Shown: one piece after another, positions 1 through 6,021 of the stretch
Layout of the letters: every line of letters starts with the position of its first letter
Numbering within the stretch: position 1 is the first letter of the stretch
NCBI GenBank assembly: GCA_026706165.1
Contig: JAPOZF010000070.1
Span: 1-6,827, forward strand
Length of the DNA stretch: 6,827 nucleotides
Source of the DNA: Gemmatimonadota bacterium
Lineage (GTDB): Bacteria; Latescibacterota; UBA2968; UBA8231
Direction: 5' to 3'
Program-made: the position numbers and the translations under genes
Notes under the pieces: model-generated
Databases searched by the model: none
What the model was told of the DNA's origin: nothing
Seen by the model: only the letters and a program-made list of their open reading frames with translations

Positions 1-627
1 ATCGCTGATGACGAATACCGGAACGAGCATGGCTATATGGAAGAGTTCCCCAAAAACGTGATGTTCAATCACGACAGCGTGGTCTTCCAACTCGACGCCG
101 ATCACAGTGGAGGCTCGGAAAAAGGAAGGGATATTGGAGAAACGCAGAGATATTCGGCTGTTGCTCGAACAGCAAATGGCCCCCTGTTGGACAACGAAAT
201 GAGGGCGGACCATCCCAGAAGAAGGGTTTCTGGTGGATTACCCGATTCCTGGAAAGTTCGTCCTCCCTACGGAGACGCGGGTGGTATGGCAGCGGGGGAA
301 AACCCTACTGTCAGCGTGATCGAGATGTATGTCACTCCATACGACTGGTGGGATGCATGGGACGATGTTGAGAAAACCGGATTCAGCGAGCTGTCCGCGC
401 ACCAGATCATCGGCTTCGTCGCCGAAGTGGTCGAGAAGGATTACGACCCCGATTGCCTCGATTGCTCTGGTTTTTCCTGGTATCCGACAGAAGTACATGA
501 CAACGGCAGTTGGATTGATCTCCAACACGTCGTAGCCGATATCTTCCTGGACGGGCTGTTGCTTCCCGCCCAGGACACCGCAGTCGAGTCCCTTACCTGG
601 GGGCGGATCAAGGCGTCTTTGAAGTAG
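1..627 (+). CDS. Hypothetical protein, 5' end outside the window
   Basis: The frame is open from the first base, so the gene probably starts to the left; the first ATG inside the window is at 37 and the stop is TAG at 625-627. I do not recognise a family. The last 100 residues (from ATG 325) look most like real protein: acidic, with aromatic clusters (a YDWWDAWDD stretch), a CLDC pair and amphipathic segments with a normal codon pattern. The first 39 codons also look coding. The part between about 118 and 309 is rich in Arg, Gly and Pro with poor codon choice and may be degraded or non-coding. A shorter gene of about 100 residues starting at GTG 316 or ATG 325 is therefore an alternative, although neither has a clear ribosome binding site. 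No signal peptide or membrane segment is visible. It converges on the HAD gene. Confidence 0.45.
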   Translation: MADDEYRNEHGYMEEFPKNVMFNHDSVVFQLDADHSGGSEKGRDIGETQRYSAVARTANGPLLDNEMRADHPRRRVSGGLPDSWKVRPPYGDAGGMAAGENPTVSVIEMYVTPYDWWDAWDDVEKTGFSELSAHQIIGFVAEVVEKDYDPDCLDCSGFSWYPTEVHDNGSWIDLQHVVADIFLDGLLLPAQDTAVESLTWGRIKASLK

Positions 628-702
628 GATTCTTTCCTCCTGCTCTTGCCCGCTCAAGCGGATGCGCACGATTCGAGCGGGAGCGAATACTGCAAGCGGA
701 AC

Positions 703-740
703 GGTCAGGCTCGGCGGCTCTTTGATTTCGGAGCCTGACC
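703..740. terminator. 10-bp perfect inverted repeat between convergent genes
   Basis: GGTCAGGCTC (703-712) is followed after 18 nt by its exact reverse complement GAGCCTGACC (731-740). It lies in the 162-bp gap between the stop of the plus-strand hypothetical gene and the stop of the minus-strand HAD gene. That is where a bidirectional terminator is expected. No T-tract follows on either strand, so it is not a canonical intrinsic terminator; the loop is also long. It could instead protect the 3' ends or be a protein-binding palindrome. Confidence 0.45.
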
Positions 741-789
741 CGATGGCCGCCTGAATCCCCGTTTCTTCCTGCGGCAGTGATTTCCCGAT

Positions 790-1542
790 TCAGCCTCGCT
801 CGGCCCGGTGCCGGGCCACCAGTTCCGCCATGCTCGCGAACCGGAAGTCGGGCTTCACCTCCTCCTGGGGCTGAGCCGTCGCCCCGCCGCCGCGGCCGGC
901 GCGCCGGTCGATCCAGGCGGTCGCCAGTCCCATCCTCTTTGCGGGCACGTGGTCGTGGAAGAGGCTCTGCGCGACATGCAGAATGTCTTCGGGCCCGCAG
1001 CCGAAGTCGGCTTCCACCCGTTCGAGCAGGTACTCGAAGTTGGCCGCCGCCGGCTTGTACGAGCCGATCTCTTCTGCGGTGAGGACCGCATCCCAGGGAT
1101 TCCCCAGCCGGGCGGCGCTGCCCCGATAGCTGGCGCGGTCGCAGTTGGTCAGGGTGACCAGCCGGTGGCGGTTTTTCAGATATGCCAGCGAATCGGCGGC
1201 GTCCTCGAAGGCCGGCCAGTCGCCGACCGACCGGCCGAAGCGGACGCTCTCCGCTTCGTCCGGTTCGACTCCCCAGCCCCAGGCGAGGGTGCAGTGAGTT
1301 GCCGTGAGGATGTCGGCGTAGAGCATTCCGGGCGCCGCTTCCTGACAGGCGGATTCCACGCCGGCGAATGCTGCCAGGGCCTCTTCCCGGGCCGGCGGTT
1401 GGGCCAGACGCGAGCAGAGCGGTTGCAGGGCCTCCCAGATTCCCGTCTCCCAGTCGATCAGGGTGCCGTAGGTATCGAAGGTCAGTACGGGAAAATCGCT
1501 GATCCGCACGGGGTTTCTCGAGGTGCGTGGGATTCCGGGCAT
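790..1542 (-). CDS. HAD-superfamily hydrolase, haloacid dehalogenase type II-like
   Basis: A 250-residue cytoplasmic hydrolase of the HAD superfamily, subfamily I. From ATG 1542, motif I is FDTYGTLIDW with the nucleophile Asp23; motif II is TLTN (Thr132-Asn133); the motif III Lys is Lys163 in GSYKP; and the acidic end is HVAQSLFHDH (189-198, Asp197). The helical cap lies between motifs I and II, about residues 35-115, as in type II haloacid dehalogenases. The Ser-Ser-Asn-x-x-Asp signature of true L-2-haloacid dehalogenases is replaced by AQSLFHD, and the substrate-carboxylate Arg after motif I is not obvious. Dehalogenation is therefore only one option besides phosphatase activity. Start choice is uncertain: TTG 1548, ATG 1542 and GTG 1509 are in frame and none has a good Shine-Dalgarno sequence. 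GTG 1509 would give VRISDFPVLTFD, close to how relatives usually begin. It is a single gene with a convergent neighbour. Confidence 0.9.
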   Translation of the reverse strand: MPGIPRTSRNPVRISDFPVLTFDTYGTLIDWETGIWEALQPLCSRLAQPPAREEALAAFAGVESACQEAAPGMLYADILTATHCTLAWGWGVEPDEAESVRFGRSVGDWPAFEDAADSLAYLKNRHRLVTLTNCDRASYRGSAARLGNPWDAVLTAEEIGSYKPAAANFEYLLERVEADFGCGPEDILHVAQSLFHDHVPAKRMGLATAWIDRRAGRGGGATAQPQEEVKPDFRFASMAELVARHRAERG

Positions 1543-1893
1543 CCACAACAGGTTGGGGTTTCATCGTGCAATCGCGCCGATCTCCCCCAACCGGGAGGGC
1601 CTTCAGAATTTCCTTGATAGGCGCCCGAAAATAACGTACCTCTCAACCTTATATCCATCAGAGTTCGCTGGTCAGGAAAGCGATCGCGGCAGCCGGTCGA
1701 TGCCAGGTTGCCTGAACGAGTTGTCGACATGCATCAGCCGCCGGTCCGCGGTCGGCTGCGAACAGCATGAAGTCCGATTTCTGAGGAAGTTTTTTCCCCA
1801 CAGGTGGCACTGATCCGCGGCTCCGAATACTTCCGTGATCGCCACGGGAGGGGGGGCCCTGGAAGTGGCACCCATCAATCGCAGGAGGAAGAA
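1543..1893. other. Divergent gene-free region between the HAD and membrane-protein genes
   Basis: I see no convincing gene in these 350 bases. They must hold the promoters of two divergent genes, but I cannot point to a -10/-35 pair with confidence on either strand. The AT-richest part is around 1605-1665 (it includes a TTATAT at about 1650). Small inverted repeats are present: CTCCC/GGGAG (1582-1586 and 1593-1597) in the HAD leader, and CAGCCG/CGGCTG (1735-1740 and 1753-1758) upstream of the membrane-protein gene. A minor alternative is a longer membrane protein starting at 1804. The extra residues there are rich in Gly, Arg and Ser, and the strong ribosome binding site is at 1883. Confidence 0.5.
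1883..1888 (+). promoter_or_regulatory. Strong ribosome binding site fixing the membrane-protein start
   Basis: AGGAGG ends five bases before ATG 1894. It is the best Shine-Dalgarno sequence in the window and decides for ATG 1894 over the upstream in-frame start at 1804. Confidence 0.85.
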
Positions 1894-2226
1894 ATGGCAG
1901 TCAGAATCATCGTTGGCCTGATCACCCTGCTGGCCATCATTCAGGGCCTTGCAGGCGATCCGATCGGAGGGGGCATCCTGACCCTCCTGCTGGTCATTCT
2001 CGGCCTGGTGTACGGGGCACTGGGGGTCGACGCCGAGGACGCGACCGCTTACCTGGTCGTCACCCTTGCCGCCGGGGGTGCTGCAAGCATGAACGTGTTG
2101 GACCAGGAGATTCTCGCGATGGTTGGCGACCGGCTGGACGCCATCCTCGACCAGGCGGTCATCGCCCTGTTCGCCGGCGCCGTAACCGTTCTGGTCACGA
2201 GGGCGATCAACCGCTTGAAGGGTTGA
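1894..2226 (+). CDS. Small four-helix integral membrane protein
   Basis: A 110-residue protein made almost entirely of hydrophobic segments: about residues 3-20, 24-44, 51-70 and 84-105. The loop after the second helix is acidic (GVDAEDA) and the tail ends in RAINRLKG, so the C-terminus is probably cytoplasmic under the positive-inside rule. A conserved-looking DQEILAMVGDRLD amphipathic stretch joins helices 3 and 4. No catalytic or ligand motif is seen. I do not recognise the family; it resembles small conserved inner-membrane proteins of unknown function, possibly working as an oligomer. The gene has its own strong ribosome binding site and is followed by tandem hairpins and a 470-bp gap. 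It is therefore likely monocistronic and separate from the downstream block. Confidence 0.8.
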   Translation: MAVRIIVGLITLLAIIQGLAGDPIGGGILTLLLVILGLVYGALGVDAEDATAYLVVTLAAGGAASMNVLDQEILAMVGDRLDAILDQAVIALFAGAVTVLVTRAINRLKG

Positions 2227-2231
2227 TATCG

Positions 2232-2272
2232 AAGTACCGGTAACCGAGGTACTTTCGTCGAAACGCTTTTCG
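2232..2272 (+). terminator. Tandem hairpins after the membrane-protein gene
   Basis: AAGTACC (2232-2238) pairs with GGTACTT (2248-2254) across a 9-nt loop. It is followed directly by CGAAA (2259-2263) pairing with TTTCG (2268-2272) across a 4-nt loop. The first stem begins five bases after the TGA stop. The position suggests transcription termination or 3'-end protection. There is no clean T-tract, only TTTT at 2267-2270 inside the second hairpin, so the terminator role is inferred from position. Confidence 0.4.
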
Positions 2273-2360
2273 CGGTGCGGGGTGTGCTCCAAGGGAGGGT
2301 CATGTTCCCGATTCCGCTTGCGATCTCGCCGAGTCGTTCGAAAGTGCCTTGAGTACCCCC

Positions 2361-2402
2361 CGCTTCCTGTGCCGGCCCTGTATGCCGCCGGCGCAGGAGG
2401 CG
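2361..2402 (+). other. Long 16-bp hairpin, best formed by plus-strand RNA
   Basis: CGCTTCCTGTGCCGGC (2361-2376) pairs along its whole length with GCCGGCGCAGGAGGCG (2387-2402) around a 10-nt loop. Fourteen pairs are Watson-Crick and two are G-U wobbles in plus-strand RNA (2364-2399 and 2370-2393). On the minus strand the same two positions would be A-C mismatches, so the stem looks selected as plus-strand RNA. It is followed at once by TTTGC and a smaller stem pairing with GCAAA at 2417-2421. It could be a terminator for the membrane-protein transcript, part of a structured 5' leader of the PhyH block, or a repetitive extragenic palindrome. Confidence 0.55.
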
Positions 2403-2606
2403 TTTGCAAGGGCCCCGCAAAGCTGCTCGCGGTCCCTGCAGTTCGCCGGCCTCCCCTTCTTGCCGGCCGCCTGATGCAATCGCGGCTCTCCTGGCCGCGC
2501 CCCCGCTCCTGCCTTCCGCCGAATACGGCCCCTGATTCCCCCCACATCCCAGCAGCGCCTGACCTCGCCACCGTCCCGGATCCGGATTGCCATCCCCCCT
2601 TGCGGG

Positions 2607-2668
2607 CACCGGCTTATCCCTGAAGTTTGCCGGGTGGTTTCGACAGCGACCAGTACCGAAAAACCACC
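2607..2668 (+). promoter_or_regulatory. Two overlapping, mutually exclusive hairpins before the PhyH gene
   Basis: Hairpin A pairs CACCGGC (2607-2613) with GCCGGGTG (2629-2636) with one bulged base. Hairpin B pairs GGTGGTTT (2633-2640) with AAACCACC (2661-2668), 8 bp around a 20-nt loop. The two share bases 2633-2636, so only one can form fully at a time, as in attenuators and switch-type leaders. The ribosome binding site (2681) lies just downstream of hairpin B and is not part of either stem. The function is inferred from geometry. If translation really began at TTG 2627, most of this would be coding. Confidence 0.3.
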
Positions 2669-2680
2669 GACGTTCCGTAT

Positions 2681-2686
2681 GAGGAA
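2681..2686 (+). promoter_or_regulatory. Ribosome binding site of the PhyH gene
   Basis: GAGGAA lies 12 bases before ATG 2699 and 6 bases before an in-frame TTG at 2693. The spacing favours TTG 2693 slightly and the codon favours ATG 2699; the products differ by two residues. It argues against the upstream TTG at 2627, which has no such site. Confidence 0.5.
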
Positions 2687-2698
2687 AAAGTTTTGAGC

Positions 2699-3523
2699 AT
2701 GGACGAGGAACAGCGCTTCGCCTTCGACACCTGGGGATTCCTCACCGTTGAGGATGCGATTACCCCCGGGCAGGTTGCCGAGCTGAAGGCCACTGTCGAC
2801 GCAAGGGGCCCCGAGCTCTACTCCCAGCACCCCGACCGGGGCGGTTTCTGGTCCCAGGCGTTCGTCGATCTGCTCGACGTCCCGGCGGTCTCCGACATCC
2901 TGGAAGAGATATTCGGGGGCCGGCGGCCAGGAGGACTCCCTCCCTTCCGCATCGACCACATCAACGTCCACACCCACGGCACCTTCAACAAGAACCTCGT
3001 CGGGGGGCGCCTCCACGGCGGCAACGGACGCCTGCTGAATCCTGACCGGCCTCATGAGCTGACGCCCATCTACTTCGCGCGCGACCCCGGAAGCGGGGCC
3101 TATTCAAACGGTCTCGTGACTGTGGCGTACGAGCTGGAGGACACGGTCTGCAACGGGGGCGGTTTCGGATGCCTGGCCGGCTCGCACAAGGGGCATCTGC
3201 CGGTCCCCGAAGCATGGGTCGACCTGGCCAGGGGGGTGCATCCGATGGTCACCCGGGTGCCCGCCCCTGCCGGCACCGCCATCGTCTTCACCGAGGCCCT
3301 TTTCCACGTCACCCTGCCCTGGACCGCGCCGAGCACGCGGACCACCCTCTTCTACAAGTACACCGAGCGGGGGGAGGCCTACTCCGGCACCGACAACTTC
3401 TTCAGCCCTGCCGACGCCGACTCGTGGGGAAGGGTGGACGAGCGCAAGCGCGCCATCCTGACGCCGCCCCCGCGGGAGTTCGTCGAGCGCAAGGCGGAGC
3501 TGGGCAGGCGGGAAACGGCGTAG
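2699..3523 (+). CDS. Phytanoyl-CoA dioxygenase (PhyH) family protein with an HGG metal motif
   Basis: A 274-residue double-stranded beta-helix protein of the PhyH family of Fe(II)/2-oxoglutarate enzymes, probably cytoplasmic. The N-terminus FDTWGFLTVEDAITPGQV is the usual PhyH opening. The core has LHGGNG (His106), GLVTVAYELED, GGFGCLAGSHKGHLP (Gly-Ser-His163-Lys), the distal His203 in ALFHVTLPW and Arg214 in STRTTLFYKY. His203 and Arg214 are 11 apart, as are His264 and Arg275 in human PhyH, which supports the assignment. The facial-triad Asp is absent: HxD reads His106-Gly-Gly108. Known family members hydroxylate small molecules; the Asp-to-Gly/Ala change is known from Fe/2OG halogenases such as SyrB2. 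The substrate is unknown, and an inactive or differently coordinated site is possible. The gene is 24 bp upstream of, and in the same frame as, the RtcB gene. Start alternatives are TTG 2693 and TTG 2627. Confidence 0.88.
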   Translation: MDEEQRFAFDTWGFLTVEDAITPGQVAELKATVDARGPELYSQHPDRGGFWSQAFVDLLDVPAVSDILEEIFGGRRPGGLPPFRIDHINVHTHGTFNKNLVGGRLHGGNGRLLNPDRPHELTPIYFARDPGSGAYSNGLVTVAYELEDTVCNGGGFGCLAGSHKGHLPVPEAWVDLARGVHPMVTRVPAPAGTAIVFTEALFHVTLPWTAPSTRTTLFYKYTERGEAYSGTDNFFSPADADSWGRVDERKRAILTPPPREFVERKAELGRRETA

Positions 3524-3547
3524 CGCTAATCCAGCCGGACCTGCAGT

Positions 3548-4756
3548 TTGAAATCCCACACTGAAATCGAAGGCGTCCCGGTCTGGGGAGAACCGCTCGA
3601 CAACGCGGTGCGGCAGATCGTCAACTGCGCCCGCAGCGCCGAGCACACCGCGCTCATGGCCGACCACCACCTCGGCTACTCCATGCCGATCGGCGGGGTG
3701 GCCGCCTACCGCGGCGCTGTCAGTCCCTCCGGCGTCGGCTACGACATCAGCTGCGGCAACAAGGCGGTCCTGCTCGACGCCGACCCCGATCTCGTCATCT
3801 CGGAAATCGCCGCGGTCATGGACGAGATCTGGGAGACCCTCTCCTTCGGCATCGGCCGCAAGAACGACGAACCGGTGGAGCACGAGCTGTTCCGCGACGA
3901 CCCGGCCTGGGACATCGAGGTCGCCGGCAGGCTCAAGTCCCTGGCGCAGGGCCAGCTGGGGACCATCGGCTCGGGCAACCACTACGTCGACCTCTTCCTC
4001 GACGAGGAACGGCGCGTCTGGTGCGGTGTGCACTTCGGCTCGCGCGGCCTCGGCCACAAGCTGGCGACCCACTTCATCAAGGCGGGCGGCGGCAAAGAGG
4101 GGATCGACGTCGATCCCGTGCTCCTCGGCACAGACTCCCAGCTCGGACAGGAGTACGTAGCCTGCATGAAGCTCGCCGGCCGCTACGCCTACGCCGGCCG
4201 CGACTGGGTGTGCGCCAAGGTCGCCTCCCTGTTGGGCTGCAACATCCTCGACGAGGTCCACAACCACCACAACTTCGCCTGGGAGGAGGAGCATTTCGGG
4301 GAGGAGCTTTGGGTGGTGCGCAAGGGGGCGACCCCCGCCTTCCCGGGGCAGCGCGGCTTCATCGGCGGGTCCATGGGGGACATCTCCGCAATCGTCGAGG
4401 GGGTCGACGGCGAGGAGAGCGCCCGGTCGATGTACTCCACCGTTCACGGCGCCGGGCGGGTGATGTCGCGGACCGCGGCGGCCGGCAAGCGGCGCTGGAA
4501 ACGGGCGCGCCGCAGGGCCGGGAAGAAACAGAGGCGGGCGGAGGGGGGAGCCATCTCTCGGAAGATGATGATGGAATGGGTGTCCCGCGAAGGGGTGGAG
4601 CTGCGCGGCGCCGGAACCGACGAGTCCCCCCACTGCTACAAGCGCCTGCCGGAGGTGCTGGAGTACCACTCCGCCGGCATCCGCATCCTGCACACGCTGA
4701 AACCGATCGGAGTGGCGATGGCAGGCGCGGACGAGTACGATCCGTTCCGGGACTGA
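3548..4756 (+). CDS. rtcB: RtcB family RNA ligase (3'-phosphate/5'-OH)
   Basis: A 402-residue RtcB protein. RtcB joins RNA 2',3'-cyclic phosphate or 3'-phosphate ends to 5'-OH ends using GTP and Mn(II), in tRNA splicing or RNA repair. Visible motifs are GYDISCGN (Asp66, Cys69, metal ligands), GSGNHYVDLF (Asn144-His145), VHFGSRGLGH (His162), VHNHHNFAW (238-246, metal His), and STVHGAGRVMSR with His300 as the expected guanylylated residue. The C-terminus HTLKPIGVAMAG is typical. Residues 314-330 are very basic (12 Lys/Arg of 17) right after the GTP site, likely near the RNA. The length is normal (E. coli 408). The start must be TTG 3548: upstream in frame come TAG and TAA with no other usual start codon between, and no Shine-Dalgarno sequence is seen. 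Translational coupling to the PhyH gene is therefore likely. No archease or RtcA is in the window. The exact biological RNA substrate is unknown. Confidence 0.93.
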   Translation: MKSHTEIEGVPVWGEPLDNAVRQIVNCARSAEHTALMADHHLGYSMPIGGVAAYRGAVSPSGVGYDISCGNKAVLLDADPDLVISEIAAVMDEIWETLSFGIGRKNDEPVEHELFRDDPAWDIEVAGRLKSLAQGQLGTIGSGNHYVDLFLDEERRVWCGVHFGSRGLGHKLATHFIKAGGGKEGIDVDPVLLGTDSQLGQEYVACMKLAGRYAYAGRDWVCAKVASLLGCNILDEVHNHHNFAWEEEHFGEELWVVRKGATPAFPGQRGFIGGSMGDISAIVEGVDGEESARSMYSTVHGAGRVMSRTAAAGKRRWKRARRRAGKKQRRAEGGAISRKMMMEWVSREGVELRGAGTDESPHCYKRLPEVLEYHSAGIRILHTLKPIGVAMAGADEYDPFRD

Positions 4757-4765
4757 TGCCGGGCT

Positions 4766-4789
4766 CCCCAGGGCGCGAGGCCCTGCGGG
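4766..4789 (+). other. GC-rich intercistronic hairpin
   Basis: CAGGGC (4769-4774) pairs with GCCCTG (4780-4785) around a 5-nt loop, and CCC (4766-4768) continues with GGG (4787-4789) past one bulged C. It lies ten bases after the RtcB stop and before the propeller-protein ribosome binding site. No T-tract follows, so partial termination or mRNA 3'-end protection is more likely than full termination. Confidence 0.4.
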
Positions 4790-4811
4790 CGCACCGGGGG
4801 TACCGACCTGC

Positions 4812-4816
4812 AGGAG
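4812..4816 (+). promoter_or_regulatory. Ribosome binding site deciding a GTG start
   Basis: AGGAG lies 9 bases before GTG 4826. It supports this GTG as the start of the propeller-protein gene; the next in-frame ATG would remove the first blade, including the conserved HPTIVPLGNGGML stretch. Confidence 0.75.
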
Positions 4817-4825
4817 AAAACCAGA

Positions 4826-5923
4826 GTGATCGAGGTCAAGTCGACAGGACTCGTCTACCGCAACCCGAAGCCCTACCTCAGGTCGATCCACGCCTGGCAC
4901 CCGACCATCGTGCCCCTCGGCAACGGCGGGATGCTCGCCGGCTTCGACCTCGCCGAGGCGATCTCCGCGGCGAACTACCGGTCCTACATGGCCAGGTCGA
5001 ACGACGGCGGCCGCACCTGGAGCGAGCCGCAGCGGCTCGTGCCCGGCCACACGGAGATAACCGATTTCATCCGCCTGAGCCGCCTGTCGGACGGCACCCT
5101 CATCGGGGTGGGCCAGCGCAAGCAGCCGGACCTGGAGACCCAGAGCTGGAACCCGGAGACCTACGGGTGCCGCCCCGGCGAGTGGTTCACCATCCGCAGC
5201 GCCGACAACGGCGAGACCTGGAGCGGGACGGAGGTCTTCGAGCCGGCGATCACCGGGCAGCCCTGGGAGCACTGCCACGCGGCGCTCGAGACCGCGGACG
5301 GCCGCCTGCTGCTGCCCGCCGCACTGGTGCGCACCTGGGAGGGGGAGGCCCCCAACGGCCTCAAGACGGTCGCCTTGGTCTCCCACGACAGGGGGGCGAC
5401 CTGGCCCGACAGCGTCGGCCTGTTCAGCGATCCGGAGGGGGAGACTTTCCACCACGAGGTGAGCCTGATCGAGCTGCCGGACGGCGGCCTGCTGGCGGTC
5501 GCCTGGCCGTTCAACCCAGGGGTCGGGCGCACGGTGACGAAGGTGCCGTTTGCCCTGGCCCCCGACGGCGGGGATTTCACCGTCCGCGGGTCGACGGAGA
5601 TACCGGGTGAGACCACCAAGCTCGTCGCCCTCGGCGGCAACCGCGTCATGTCCTTCATGCGCCGGACCGACCAGCCGGGGCTGTGGGCCTGCGTGTCGCG
5701 GATCGAAGGGGACCGGTGGATCAACGAAGCCGAGGCCCCGGTATGGCAGGGGGCGGATTCCCGCATGCTCGGGGACGGCCGGGCGGCGGAAGAGCTGGCG
5801 GGCCTGCAGTTCGGCTTTCCGAACCCTCACCTGCTCGAGGACGGAGACGTCTTCGTCGCCTTCTGGTGCCTCGAGGACTGCATTCACAACATCCGCTGGG
5901 TGAGGGTGGGGGTGGAGCAGTAG
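4826..5923 (+). CDS. Sialidase-fold (BNR/Asp-box) beta-propeller protein
   Basis: A 365-residue protein with three clear Asp-boxes (Ser-x-Asp-x-Gly-x-x-Trp): SNDGGRTW (58-65), SADNGETW (125-132) and SHDRGATW (186-193). These are spaced 60-67 residues apart, as in six-bladed sialidase propellers. Blade strands repeat as L-x-DG-x-L (SDGTLIGVG, ADGRLLLPA, PDGGLLAVA). True exo-sialidases begin the first blade with a (F/Y)RIP motif whose Arg binds the sialic acid carboxylate. Here the matching place reads HPTIVPLGNG, so that Arg is missing, although Arg19 and others could substitute. No signal peptide is seen, so it is predicted cytoplasmic, unlike most secreted sialidases. A role as a glycoside-acting enzyme or a sugar-binding propeller is possible; sialidase activity should not be assumed. 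It is the last gene of the plus-strand block, 69 bp after the RtcB gene, and starts at GTG. Confidence 0.85.
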   Translation: MIEVKSTGLVYRNPKPYLRSIHAWHPTIVPLGNGGMLAGFDLAEAISAANYRSYMARSNDGGRTWSEPQRLVPGHTEITDFIRLSRLSDGTLIGVGQRKQPDLETQSWNPETYGCRPGEWFTIRSADNGETWSGTEVFEPAITGQPWEHCHAALETADGRLLLPAALVRTWEGEAPNGLKTVALVSHDRGATWPDSVGLFSDPEGETFHHEVSLIELPDGGLLAVAWPFNPGVGRTVTKVPFALAPDGGDFTVRGSTEIPGETTKLVALGGNRVMSFMRRTDQPGLWACVSRIEGDRWINEAEAPVWQGADSRMLGDGRAAEELAGLQFGFPNPHLLEDGDVFVAFWCLEDCIHNIRWVRVGVEQ

Positions 5924-5943
5924 GAAGGTCGCAAGCACCTTCC
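5923..5943. terminator. Hairpin between the convergent propeller and sigma-factor genes
   Basis: GGAAGGT (5923-5929) pairs exactly with ACCTTCC (5937-5943) across a 7-nt loop. It starts at the last base of the propeller-gene stop codon. In the 98-bp gap between two convergent genes it is well placed as a bidirectional terminator. No T-tract follows on the plus strand. The palindrome GGGCGCCC lies just after it, at about 5949-5956. Confidence 0.45.
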
Positions 5944-6021
5944 GGTCAGGGCGCCCCTTTCACCTCGGCTCTCTGCCGCCGCAGGGGGCTGCCCGGGAAC
6001 TTCACATGCGCTCAATTCCCT

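Larger units (their letters stand above)
2227..2698 (+). other. Gene-free stretch rich in inverted repeats
   Basis: No convincing gene lies between the membrane-protein stop and the PhyH start. Antisense frames here are open only because stops are rare in GC-rich DNA. The stretch holds many inverted repeats. Those at 2232-2272, 2361-2402 and 2607-2668 are listed separately. Others are TTTGC/GCAAA (2403-2407, 2417-2421), GCCGGC/GCCGGC (2445-2450, 2462-2467), CGCGGC/GCCGCG (2481-2486, 2494-2499) and the palindrome CCGGATCCGG (2576-2585). The number of stems is high even for this base composition. A promoter for the downstream block must lie here or just upstream, but no clear -35/-10 pair was found. 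Confidence 0.5.

Noticed and set aside
608..1564. A 318-codon minus-strand frame overlapping the HAD gene
   Set aside because: It overlaps the HAD gene in another frame, and the HAD frame has all the catalytic motifs; this one is low-complexity.
1672..2571. A 299-codon minus-strand frame across the membrane-protein gene
   Set aside because: The plus-strand membrane protein has a strong ribosome binding site and coherent helices; the antisense product has no recognisable features.
2576..2585. 10-bp palindrome CCGGATCCGG as an operator
   Set aside because: It is a single copy with no promoter nearby; such a palindrome is not surprising in GC-rich DNA.
4021..5610. A 529-codon plus-strand frame overlapping the RtcB and propeller genes
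   Set aside because: It is out of frame with two clear families and its product is mostly Arg, Gly and Pro. It is a GC-driven shadow.
3104..5938. A 944-codon open frame antisense to the PhyH, RtcB and propeller genes
   Set aside because: It mirrors three well-supported genes; high GC with a regular third-position bias removes stops on the opposite strand. Its translation is low-complexity Arg/Ala/Gly/Pro/Val with no domain.
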